DNA of 64,000 nt from Caballeronia sp031450805. GTDB lineage: Bacteria > Pseudomonadota > Gammaproteobacteria > Burkholderiales > Burkholderiaceae. Position numbers and translations under genes: made by a program. The stretch spans positions 62,001 to 126,000 of the forward strand of contig NZ_JARTVY010000005.1 in NCBI RefSeq assembly GCF_031450805.1, given 5' to 3'. This document shows positions 9,301 to 16,235 of the stretch, one piece after another. The notes under the pieces are model-generated. The model was not told the DNA's origin and made no database searches. It saw only the letters and a list, made by a program, of their open reading frames with translations. The first letter of the stretch is position 1. Every line of letters starts with the position of its first letter.

Positions 9301-12300
9301 TCTCCGACACGGGCGGCACGCTCCTGCTGCGCGCGACGAGCGGCGCCGGTGTGCCCATCACGGTCACGACGGTTTCGACCGCGGTGTCGTCGTCGCTATT
9401 CGCGCCGGGCGGCAACCTCGTGTTCGTGCCGGGGAGCCTTGCGCCGGACACGTTCGACATCGTCGCCGCCAACGCCGTCCCGATCGATGTCGGCGGGTCG
9501 GCCAACGGCTTCACGCTCACGCAGCCGGTGCTCGCGCAGATTTCGCCGAATGTGTCGAACGTGATCGTCGGTTCGTCGACGCATACGGGGCCGATCACGT
9601 TGAGCGTCAACGCGCCGACAACCGGCTCGCAGGCGCTCACGCTCGCCAACGGCGGCGAGGGCAGCCAGGGCATCGCGCTGCCGGCCGGCTTTTCCGGCGA
9701 TACGCTGACCTTGCACTCGGCCGGTACGGTGACGGAAAGCGGCGCGGGCATTCAGGCCTCGACGCTCGATCTGATCGGGCCGGGTGTGTTCGAGCTGGCG
9801 ACCGCGCCGAATCGGATCGGCTCGGTGAGTTTCTCCGGCACGCGCGACGTGCGGCTCACGAGCGCGGGCGACATCGGCATCGTCGATCCGGCGGGCTATA
9901 CGTTCGATGGCGCAACGGCGCGCGTGGTGCCGCCGACCGCCGTGGGCGCAACGCTCGGCGGCAGTCTCGACTTGCGCACGACCGATGGCGGCGAAGGCGG
10001 CGCGGGCGCGATCGACGCGAGCGTGCCCATCGTCGCGAATGCGGCCGGTCCCGCGACGCTCGCCTTCCATTCGAGCGACGTGCTCAATCTGCGGAACGAC
10101 ATCACGTCGGCAGGCGGGCCGCTCGATATCGTCGCCGATGCGCGCAACGCGATCATCGCGCTCGGCAATGCGGGCGAAGGCGCGGCGTATCGCATCCGCT
10201 TGTCGACCAACGGCGGCAACGTCACGATGGGCACGTTCGACGGCGGCCCGACCGGCTTCGATGGCGCGACGCTGCAAATCCGGTCCACGGACATCGACAC
10301 GCGCGGCGGCGCGGGTGGCGGCAACGTTACGCTGCATGGCGTCGCGCCGCAGCAAGTTTCTTCAGGCGACGGCGGCGGATCGTTCCCGGCCTTCGGCACG
10401 CCTTACGGCGTCGATCTGAACGACGCGACGGTTTCGTCGGGCACGGGAAGCATCGCGGTGCAAGGGCAGAGCCTGAATCCGGCAGCGAACGCGGGCGGCG
10501 GCGTGATCCTGCGCAACGCGGGCAACGCGGCGGGCGTGACGCCCGGCCCGACGCGGCTCGTTTCATCCGCGACGGACAGCGCGGGCGGCAGCGCCATCCG
10601 CGTCTACGGCACGGCGAGCGGCGCGGGTAATCACGGCGTCGCGATGCTCGACAGCGCATCGCTCGAAGCAACGAACGGCGCGGTCGATGTGCGCGGGGCC
10701 ACGACCGGCGCAACCGCCGATGGCTACGGCGCGTTGCTGTGGTCCGGCTCGATCGCGGCGGCGAACGTGCGCGTCGCCGGGTCGGGGAGTTCGGCCACGC
10801 CGGGCATCGGCATCGGCGGGGTGAGTCTGCCGCCGAACGCGGAACCGGGCGCGCCGGGGTTTTTCATCGGCGCGAACGCGGCAGGCGCGGTGATCCTGCG
10901 TCCGGCCAACAACGGCTCCGGCAGCAGTCTCGCCGTGCGCAGCGGACCGGCTACCATCGCCGCGCCGGGCGGCACGCTCGCCATCGCGCCGGGGTCGGTC
11001 GATCCGTCGAGCTTCGCCGTGCTCGCGCAGGCCAGCATCCCGATCACGCTGTTCGGAACGAGCGCGACACCCGGCCTGTCGATCGATGCCGCGAGCTATC
11101 AGGCGTTCTCGCCCGCAATCTCGACGCTCGTGCTCGGTTCGTCGACGCAAAGCGGGCGCATCACGGTCGCGGGCGCGTGCGCGGGCGGCACGGGCTGTGT
11201 GCCGCGTCCCGGCGTCGCGACGAATCTCACGCTGCAGAACACCGGCGCGGGAAGCCGGGGCATCGATCTTCCGTCGGGCATTGCGTTGCCCGGCAAGACG
11301 CTCGCGCTCGTCTCCTCGGGCCCCGTCACCGATCCGGGCGGCATAGAGGCGCAGACGCTGTTGCTCGGAGGCAGCATCGGCGACTTCGATCTCATCGATG
11401 CGGGCAACGACGTCGGCCTGCTCGCGCTCGCCGGCGCGCGCGATGTGCGGTTCTCGAATTCGCACGGTTTCGTCATCGGCACAGCGGGCGCGAACGGCTT
11501 CGACGGCGCGACGGGCAATGTCGCCGCCATCGCCGCGCAGCAGCCGAACGTGACGCGCAACCTGACCGCCATCGCGGATACGGGCGCGATCGCGCTCGGC
11601 ACGCCCGGCGCGCCGGCGAACCTGATCGCAGGCGGCGACATCGACCTGGTGATGCAACAGGGCGTATTCCAGAACGATGCGGGCGGCACGCTCGCCGCCG
11701 GCAACGCGTGGCGGGTGTGGACCGCGCGGCGCACGGACGAGAACCGCAACGGCATCGATCCGGGCGGCGCGCTGCCGAACTTCTATGGCTGCGTCTACGG
11801 CGGCATCTGCAGCTGGAACGGCCAGCTTTCGCAGAACGTGGTCCCGGCGACCGGCAATCACTTCGTGTATGCACAGCGGCCGAAGGTCACCGTCACGATC
11901 GGCAATCAGACCCGCGCTGAAGGCACGCCGAACGGCCCGTTCGCGTTCGATGTGACCGGCCTGCTCGATGGCGATTCGCGCGGCTCGAGCATCGCAGGCG
12001 GCCCGCTGCGTTCGCCCGCGACGCCGGGTTCGCCGGCGGGCAAGTATCCGATCGACGGCGCATTCGCGTCGCCTGTGGGATACGAGGTCGTGGTGCAGCC
12101 GGGCACGCTCACCGTCACGCCGATGCAGCTTCAGGGCGCGGTCTTCAATCGCAGCGGCCTGCAGCCGCTTTTCACGGCGCAGGAGCAGAGCTTCGTCTAC
12201 GAGAGCAACCTGGGCGGCATCAACATCTGCGTGGGGACGAACGAGCCGATCCTTGCGCTGCAGCAGGCCGAAGGCGAAGCGGACACACTCGCGGCGGAAT

Positions 12301-12377
12301 GGAAGCGCGTGCGCTCGCGGCCGAATCTCAACAACTGCCTCGTCGTGGACGGCCAGCACGGCTGCGGCGAATTCTGA
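6366..12377 (+). CDS. TpsA-type filamentous hemagglutinin-like exoprotein
   Basis: A 2003-residue secreted protein. It has a long N-terminal region (about 54 residues, Arg-rich then hydrophobic) typical of extended TpsA signal peptides, then the TPS/haemagglutination domain from about residue 55 with QGSQKGIVNWNGFSI and NPAGVMFARGASINVGSL (the NPxG-type motif). The middle is a Gly/Ala/Ser/Thr-rich beta-helix. Two related segments, at about 9080-10020 and 10680-11600, share the order TTG, PGG..PGS, SxxxSxVxVGSST, FDGAT and look like an internal duplication. Near the end come YGCVYGGICSW and an MBG-like segment (VTVTIGNQTRAEGTP...GTLTVTP), then a tail with Cys pairs. No CdiA-type VENN motif or toxin tip was seen, so an adhesin or matrix role fits better. 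Ribosome-binding site AGGAG lies just before the ATG. Its partner is the TpsB gene 13 bp upstream. Confidence 0.93.
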   Translation: MNDITCLRDRRHRREWQRAIRRLAKRAARGAGLEVRASALLPLLVLVAAPGAFALPVGENVVAGNVAINRPNPNAMTITQGSQKGIVNWNGFSIQGNERVDISQPSAQAVLLNRVVGNDASRIAGQLNANGQVFLVNPAGVMFARGASINVGSLVASTLGISNDAFLAGKYHFAQQGAAAGKVTNEAAINAAPGGAVALLGAQVDNSGHVSATLGKIALGAGSDITLDFAGDGLTMLKVNDKVANALVNNAGVLQADGGQIVMSARAADEAAASVLNQTGTVRARSIEARNGRIVLDGGTSGVTDIAGTLDASAPDGGAGGRIDVTGHHLAVNDGARIDASGAAGGGRVRVGGGAAGKETDIRNADALWMSPSAQVRADALAAGDGGNIVMYGTEAARVHGMVSAQGGAQRGNGGLVETSGRYLHTDGARIRLGAPMGHGGQWLLDPANIEIVTTAPSTLSAPQSSADPGSNTVTFSPGSGNSYVLADAVSNQLSEGVSVTISTSAADPTPGNGDITMNRGVVITKAGPAPVPDATLTLSAAGSIILSGQIGGDAPEASPAGRLNVVLDANQSQAADGVNRIVLSAASIGANGGFVTIGVPAPLAGTPAAATAFDGAAIGLSGATIDTTVLTASPGTGTGSITINGRGALTVPVPPDGSGQTPAQFPTGTPLAAVNMIDSTLATSIGAISINGESGAATPLATGGVSIIGNTRISSASGAIGIRGVAQTVPASSASLSTGVSAFGVALVPTTGSTVQGPSVLSDSGSIVIDGAAPDVQASTSVNGAGLRLERTTISTASGDVSAIGRAPAYPASVTAGSSRVDGVEVVGATLASGGRMLVQGTVQPGATPSTGVPGAGVTITGNGDASSSITSSAADVRIFGGGNGLPGVSLQGAAGGGNTRQVDVRAANGDIDIRGYTTGQPNDGAFFPGVQMSNASVTAEGDAHQVSVTGTAPGSAPGIALNDAVISAGRDPDAYEVSDTGGTLLLRATSGAGVPITVTTVSTAVSSSLFAPGGNLVFVPGSLAPDTFDIVAANAVPIDVGGSANGFTLTQPVLAQISPNVSNVIVGSSTHTGPITLSVNAPTTGSQALTLANGGEGSQGIALPAGFSGDTLTLHSAGTVTESGAGIQASTLDLIGPGVFELATAPNRIGSVSFSGTRDVRLTSAGDIGIVDPAGYTFDGATARVVPPTAVGATLGGSLDLRTTDGGEGGAGAIDASVPIVANAAGPATLAFHSSDVLNLRNDITSAGGPLDIVADARNAIIALGNAGEGAAYRIRLSTNGGNVTMGTFDGGPTGFDGATLQIRSTDIDTRGGAGGGNVTLHGVAPQQVSSGDGGGSFPAFGTPYGVDLNDATVSSGTGSIAVQGQSLNPAANAGGGVILRNAGNAAGVTPGPTRLVSSATDSAGGSAIRVYGTASGAGNHGVAMLDSASLEATNGAVDVRGATTGATADGYGALLWSGSIAAANVRVAGSGSSATPGIGIGGVSLPPNAEPGAPGFFIGANAAGAVILRPANNGSGSSLAVRSGPATIAAPGGTLAIAPGSVDPSSFAVLAQASIPITLFGTSATPGLSIDAASYQAFSPAISTLVLGSSTQSGRITVAGACAGGTGCVPRPGVATNLTLQNTGAGSRGIDLPSGIALPGKTLALVSSGPVTDPGGIEAQTLLLGGSIGDFDLIDAGNDVGLLALAGARDVRFSNSHGFVIGTAGANGFDGATGNVAAIAAQQPNVTRNLTAIADTGAIALGTPGAPANLIAGGDIDLVMQQGVFQNDAGGTLAAGNAWRVWTARRTDENRNGIDPGGALPNFYGCVYGGICSWNGQLSQNVVPATGNHFVYAQRPKVTVTIGNQTRAEGTPNGPFAFDVTGLLDGDSRGSSIAGGPLRSPATPGSPAGKYPIDGAFASPVGYEVVVQPGTLTVTPMQLQGAVFNRSGLQPLFTAQEQSFVYESNLGGINICVGTNEPILALQQAEGEADTLAAEWKRVRSRPNLNNCLVVDGQHGCGEF

Positions 12378-12388
12378 GCGGGGCCGCG

Positions 12389-13411
12389 ATGATCGATATC
12401 GAACCGCTGCTCGCGCCGACCGAATCCATGCCGCCCGCGGGCATCGACCTGGAGTACGACGCGGCGTTTCTCGCCTTCGAAGCGCTCGCCCGCGAAAGCC
12501 CCACGCGCCAGTTCGACGCGCCCGCCGAGCCGCCGCCCTGGGCCGACGTGCTCGAACAGGGGCAAGCGCTGCTGGCCCGTTCGAAGGACCTGCGCGTGGC
12601 CGTGGCGTGGACGCGGGCGGCGTCGCACGTGCAGGGCCTTGCGGGCTTTCTCGCGGGCATGCGCCTGCTGACGGGCCTGCTCGAACGCTACTGGGACGGT
12701 CTTTTTCCGCGACTGGATACTGACGACGACAACGACGCCGCGCTGCGCATCAACGCGCTCGCGCCGCTCGCGGATGCCTATACGCCGTTCGCCGAAGCCG
12801 AGACGCTGCTGCACGATTTGCGCGAATGCGAAGTCTGCCGCGTGCATGGCGAGCGGCTGACCGTGCGCGACATGCTGGTCGCGCAGGGCAGGCTCCCGCC
12901 GCAGGAAGGCGCGGCAGCGGCGAGCCTGCCGCGCGTCGAGGGCATCCTGGCGGATGCGCTCGCGCACGATCCCGCGCTGCTTGCTCAGGCGCTCGAACTG
13001 GCCGACGCCGTGCAGTCGCTCGCCGATTGCATCGCGCGGAAGCTCGGCGCGGAGCGTGCTCCGTCGATGACCGCGCTGACGATGGCCGCACGCCAGATCG
13101 CCGCGCAGTGCCGCGCGGTCGCGCCGCCGCTCGATGCGCGCGATGAACCGGCTCCGGTTATCGATGACCCCGCGCCGGCGATCCATCGCGGGGTCGCGAG
13201 TCCCGGCGAGATCGCGACGCGCGAGCAGGCGACCGCCGCGCTCGACGCCGTCTGCGCGTTCCTCGAGCGCACCGAGCCGGCGAGCCCCGCGCCGCTTTTG
13301 ATTCGCCGCGCGCGCGGGCTGATCGGCAAGGACTTTCTCGCGGTGATGCAGGACCTCGCGCCCGACAGCCTCGCGCAGATTCATCTGATCGCGGGAACGA
13401 AGCCGCAGTGA
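12389..13411 (+). CDS. tssA: TssA, T6SS assembly protein (ImpA family)
   Basis: A 340-residue protein beginning MIDIEPLLAPTESMPPAGIDLEYD, the ImpA N-terminal signature, followed by WTRAASHVQGLAGFLAGMRLL and ERYWDGLFPRLDTDDDND, both hallmark motifs. The C-terminus has the IRRARGLIGKDFLAVMQDLAP segment of TssA proteins. TssA recruits baseplate and sheath components and caps the growing sheath. The start at 12389 is chosen by family alignment; upstream in-frame sequence belongs to the end of tpsA. It begins 11 bp after the TpsA stop, so the TPS genes and the T6SS genes look like one transcription unit. Confidence 0.94.
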   Translation: MIDIEPLLAPTESMPPAGIDLEYDAAFLAFEALARESPTRQFDAPAEPPPWADVLEQGQALLARSKDLRVAVAWTRAASHVQGLAGFLAGMRLLTGLLERYWDGLFPRLDTDDDNDAALRINALAPLADAYTPFAEAETLLHDLRECEVCRVHGERLTVRDMLVAQGRLPPQEGAAAASLPRVEGILADALAHDPALLAQALELADAVQSLADCIARKLGAERAPSMTALTMAARQIAAQCRAVAPPLDARDEPAPVIDDPAPAIHRGVASPGEIATREQATAALDAVCAFLERTEPASPAPLLIRRARGLIGKDFLAVMQDLAPDSLAQIHLIAGTKPQ

Positions 13412-13479
13412 CGCGTTGAAACGGCGCGCGCGTGAATCGTCTTTCGCACGTCACAGAGCGGGACAACGAGGAGAACGAG

Positions 13480-13947
13480 ATGAGCGGACGCGATTTCCTT
13501 CAGCCGGGGCCGATGCAGGTCATCGATGGCGTGCGTATCGGCGAGCTGATCGGATTCAGCGGCGATGGCGCGCGCCCGCTCGTCGTCTATCCGGGGCAGC
13601 CGGGCGGCGCGGCGTTGCCCGCGCGGACCATTCCCGATGTGCGCGGCGCGCATATCGGCTGCGAAGTGCTTCTGATGTTCGATGGCGGCGATCCGGTGCG
13701 GCCGGTCATCATCGGCTGTCTGCGCGAAGACCGCGCGTGGCCGCTCGATGAAGCGCCCGCGCAGGTCGAAGCCGATGCTGACGGCGAGCGGCTCGTCGTG
13801 ACCGCGAAGGAGGAGATCGTGTTGCGCTGCGGGCAGGCGAGCATCACGCTGACCAAGGCCGGCAAAGTGCTGATCCGCGGCACATATGTGTCGAGCCGGT
13901 CGACGGGTGTGAACCGCATCAAGGGCGGATCGGTGCAGCTCAATTGA
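13480..13947 (+). CDS. DUF6484 domain protein, T6SS-associated
   Basis: A 155-residue protein preceded by a strong ribosome-binding site (GAGGAGAACGAG) just upstream of the ATG at 13480; an earlier start at 13432 lacks one. The middle (GELIGFSGDGARPLVVYPGQ, then GAHIGCEVLLMFDGGDPVRP) is the DUF6484 pattern, with an OB-like VgrG gp5-style core, and the C-terminus TYVSSRSTGVNRIKGGSVQLN resembles the end of phage-tail spike-associated proteins. Such genes commonly accompany DUF2169 and PAAR-type genes in Burkholderia T6SS loci and may help load or cap the spike; the exact function is unknown. A DUF2169 fragment follows 24 bp downstream, as expected from that arrangement. Confidence 0.8.
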   Translation: MSGRDFLQPGPMQVIDGVRIGELIGFSGDGARPLVVYPGQPGGAALPARTIPDVRGAHIGCEVLLMFDGGDPVRPVIIGCLREDRAWPLDEAPAQVEADADGERLVVTAKEEIVLRCGQASITLTKAGKVLIRGTYVSSRSTGVNRIKGGSVQLN

Positions 13948-13971
13948 TCGCTCAACTGATCATCCAGGACG

Positions 13972-14370
13972 ATGGAACTGATCGACGCTACCCGCATGGT
14001 CGCGGGCTCCACGATGGGAACGGAGCCGAGCGGACGGGAATCGCTCGTCGTCGTCGTCGTCGTCGTCGTGCTCAGGGGCACGTTTCGCCTGCCCGCGCCG
14101 GGTGAGCCGGTGCGTCTCGCCGATGCGCAACTGCCGCTCGTCATGGCCGATACGTTCACGCGGGACGTGCACTGGTTCATGGACCGGCTCTACGTGGCGA
14201 CGGTCTCGACGCCGTACACGTTGCAAGGACGATACCTCGTGCCCGTCGACTTCGGGGAAGCGGGAACGCCGACCTGCTTCAACTTGTGTTCGGCGGGCGC
14301 AACGCTAGGGTCGATCGGCCACGACGATGTCGCCTCGTTCGATGGCGCCGCATGTCGCCGCTACGACTGA
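13972..14370 (+). pseudogene. Truncated DUF2169 gene (N-terminal remnant fused to unrelated tail)
   Basis: The first about 60 residues (MELIDATRMVAGSTMGTEPS, then LRGTFRLPAPGEPVRLADAQ and PLVMADTFT) match the start of DUF2169 proteins, T6SS-linked accessory proteins that are normally several hundred residues long. After about position 14157 the family similarity ends, and about 70 residues follow that I do not recognise (beginning RDVHWFMDRLYVATV). At 132 residues this is far too short to be a working DUF2169 protein. A deletion between this gene and a lost downstream gene is the simplest explanation, since other T6SS accessory genes usually lie between DUF2169 and TIGR02270. A run of nine valines is encoded by a TCG trinucleotide tract. 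Confidence 0.7.
14045..14070 (+). repeat. (TCG)8 trinucleotide microsatellite
   Basis: Eight consecutive TCG units lie inside the DUF2169 remnant and encode a poly-valine stretch where intact homologues have only about four valines before KGTF. Slippage here would change protein length in steps of one residue without shifting frame. Confidence 0.85.
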
Positions 14371-14378
14371 AGTCCGCC

Positions 14379-15641
14379 GTGAACGCCCGCCCGCCCGTCC
14401 TCGCCATTCTTCACCAGCACCTCGAAGACGCCGCCTGCCTTCGCAACACGCGCTCGACCCTCGTCCGCGCCCCGCACGTGAAGCTCAGGCACCTCGGCCG
14501 TCTCGACGAGCGCATCGCCGCGCACCTCGACGGCATCGCCGTGGCGGGACGCGCGGGTGCGCAAATGAGCATGCAGGCGCTCGATCGTCCCGGCAGGGGC
14601 GAGCTCTTCACTGCGGCAGTCGGCTGCATCGAAGCGCACGCCGCCAAGACGTTGCTGCAACTCATCGCGCTGAGCGAGGCAGTGCCCGCCGCGCGATCCG
14701 GCCTTCACTCCGCGTTCGGCTGGGTCTCCGCGAGCCGCCTGCAGGAGACTGTCGGCGCGCTGCTGGAAAGCGACGATCCCGCCGCGCAGCGCGCCGGCAT
14801 CGCGGCGTGCGCGCAACATCGCGTGGACCCGAAGCGTTTCCTCGATGCGGCCATCGCCTCGCAAGACGCCGCCGTGCGCGCACGCGCGTTGCAGTGCGCG
14901 GGCGAAACCGGCCGCATCGATCTGCTCGCGTCCTGCATCGCGCATCTGGGCGACGAAGACGCGTCATGCCGCATTCACGCCGCCACAGCCGCGCTGCTGC
15001 TCGGCGATCGACGCGCGTCGCTCGACGTGCTACAGGCACTCGCGCTCGCGCATGCCGACGCCGCCGCCGACGCCGCCACCGCCGCGCTCGCGGCGAGCAC
15101 GCTGCCGCCCGGCGACGCCCACGCGCTGCTGCAACGCATCGCCGCGCAGCGAGACAGCAAGCGCCTTCTGATCCGCACCGTCGCTCATGCAGGCGATCCG
15201 CACTACATCCCCTGGCTCATCGAACTCATGCAGGACGACCAGTTCGCGCGCGTCGCTGGCGAGAGCTTCAGCCTCATCACCGGCGCAGACATCGCGTGGC
15301 TCGATCTGGATCGCAAGCCGCCCGCGCATTGGCCGTCGGGTCCGAGCGACGACCCGAACGACACCGATGTCGCGATGGACGAGGACGACGGCGCGCCGTG
15401 GCCCGACGCGGACAAGATCGCGCAGTGGTGGCGGGCGAACGCATCGCGATTTCAGAGCGGCCAGCGCTATTTATGCGGCGCGCCGCCATCGCGAGCGCAT
15501 TGCATCGGCGTGCTGAAGGATGGCTATCAGCGACAGCGCATGGCCGCCGCGCGCCACCTGTGCCTGCTCGATCCGGGCGCGCCGCTGTTCAACTGCGCCG
15601 CGCCCGCATGGCGGCAGCAACGTCGTCTCGCGATGCTTTAA
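14379..15641 (+). CDS. TIGR02270 family HEAT-repeat protein, T6SS-associated
   Basis: About 420 residues. The N-terminus (PVLAILHQHLEDAACLRNTR, then RAPHVKLRHLGRLDERIAAH) and the helical Ala-rich repeats match the TIGR02270 family, proteins of unknown function found in proteobacterial T6SS loci. HEAT-like repeats occupy roughly the middle two thirds; an acidic segment (DDPNDTDVAMDEDD) precedes the C-terminal part with QYLCGAPP-like and CIGVLKDGYQRQRMAAARHL sequences. The GTG at 14379 is chosen because it directly precedes the conserved region; an ATG at 14352, overlapping the previous frame, is an alternative, and neither has a strong ribosome-binding site. Role is probably structural or protein-protein contact, inferred from the repeats. 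Confidence 0.8.
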   Translation: MNARPPVLAILHQHLEDAACLRNTRSTLVRAPHVKLRHLGRLDERIAAHLDGIAVAGRAGAQMSMQALDRPGRGELFTAAVGCIEAHAAKTLLQLIALSEAVPAARSGLHSAFGWVSASRLQETVGALLESDDPAAQRAGIAACAQHRVDPKRFLDAAIASQDAAVRARALQCAGETGRIDLLASCIAHLGDEDASCRIHAATAALLLGDRRASLDVLQALALAHADAAADAATAALAASTLPPGDAHALLQRIAAQRDSKRLLIRTVAHAGDPHYIPWLIELMQDDQFARVAGESFSLITGADIAWLDLDRKPPAHWPSGPSDDPNDTDVAMDEDDGAPWPDADKIAQWWRANASRFQSGQRYLCGAPPSRAHCIGVLKDGYQRQRMAAARHLCLLDPGAPLFNCAAPAWRQQRRLAML

Positions 15642-15700
15642 ATCCGCGCACGCTGGATCGTCTTCCTAGCGTGATCTCATGCTCACGCGAAGGAGTCGTC

Positions 15701-16216
15701 ATGGCAACCAGCAGTCAGAAGTTCATCGGCCGCAATCGCGCACCGCGCGTGCAGATCGAATACGACGTCGAGACCTACGGCAGCGAAAAGAAAATCCAGC
15801 TTCCGTTCGTGATGGGCGTGATGGCGGATCTGTCGGGCAAGCCGGCCGAGGCCCTTCCGCCCGTCGAACAGCGCAAGTTTCAGGAAATCGACATCGACAA
15901 TTTCGACAGCCGCATGAAGGCGATGCATCCGCGCGTCGCGTTTCAGGTGCCGAACAGGCTGACGGGCGAGGGCAATCTCAGCGTCGATATCACCTTCGAG
16001 AACATGGAAGACTTCTCGCCCGCCGCCGTCGCCCGCAAGGTCGATGCGCTCGCCAGATTGCTCGAGGCCCGCACGCAGCTCGCCAATCTGGTGATTTTCA
16101 TGGACGGCAAGAACGGCGCGGAAGAACTGATTGCGCGTGTGCTCGACGATCCCGCCTTGCTCAGCACGCTCGCCAAGGCCGCGCCGCCCGCAGCCACGGC
16201 AGCGGCCGCCGAATGA
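15701..16216 (+). CDS. tssB: TssB (VipA), T6SS contractile sheath small subunit
   Basis: A 171-residue protein with SSQKFIGRNRAPRVQIEYDV at its start, then LPFVMGVMADLSG and FQEIDIDNFDSRMKAM, all strongly conserved in TssB. It forms the contractile sheath together with TssC, encoded 19 bp downstream. The start is set by AGGAG at 15691-15695, five bases before the ATG; the same frame is open for over 1 kb upstream across the TIGR02270 gene, but that part is only a shadow. Confidence 0.97.
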   Translation: MATSSQKFIGRNRAPRVQIEYDVETYGSEKKIQLPFVMGVMADLSGKPAEALPPVEQRKFQEIDIDNFDSRMKAMHPRVAFQVPNRLTGEGNLSVDITFENMEDFSPAAVARKVDALARLLEARTQLANLVIFMDGKNGAEELIARVLDDPALLSTLAKAAPPAATAAAAE

Positions 16217-16235
16217 GCCCTGACAGGAGACGATC

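Noticed and set aside
10563..12359. Long minus-strand frames across the TpsA gene
   Set aside because: Composition dominated by Arg/Ala with no motifs; arises from codon bias of the real gene.
14045..14070. TCG tract as a phase-variation switch
   Set aside because: Units of three cannot shift the reading frame, and the gene is already truncated.
14327..15700. Large upstream extension of tssB
   Set aside because: The frame crosses the TIGR02270 gene; the tssB start is fixed by AGGAG and family alignment.
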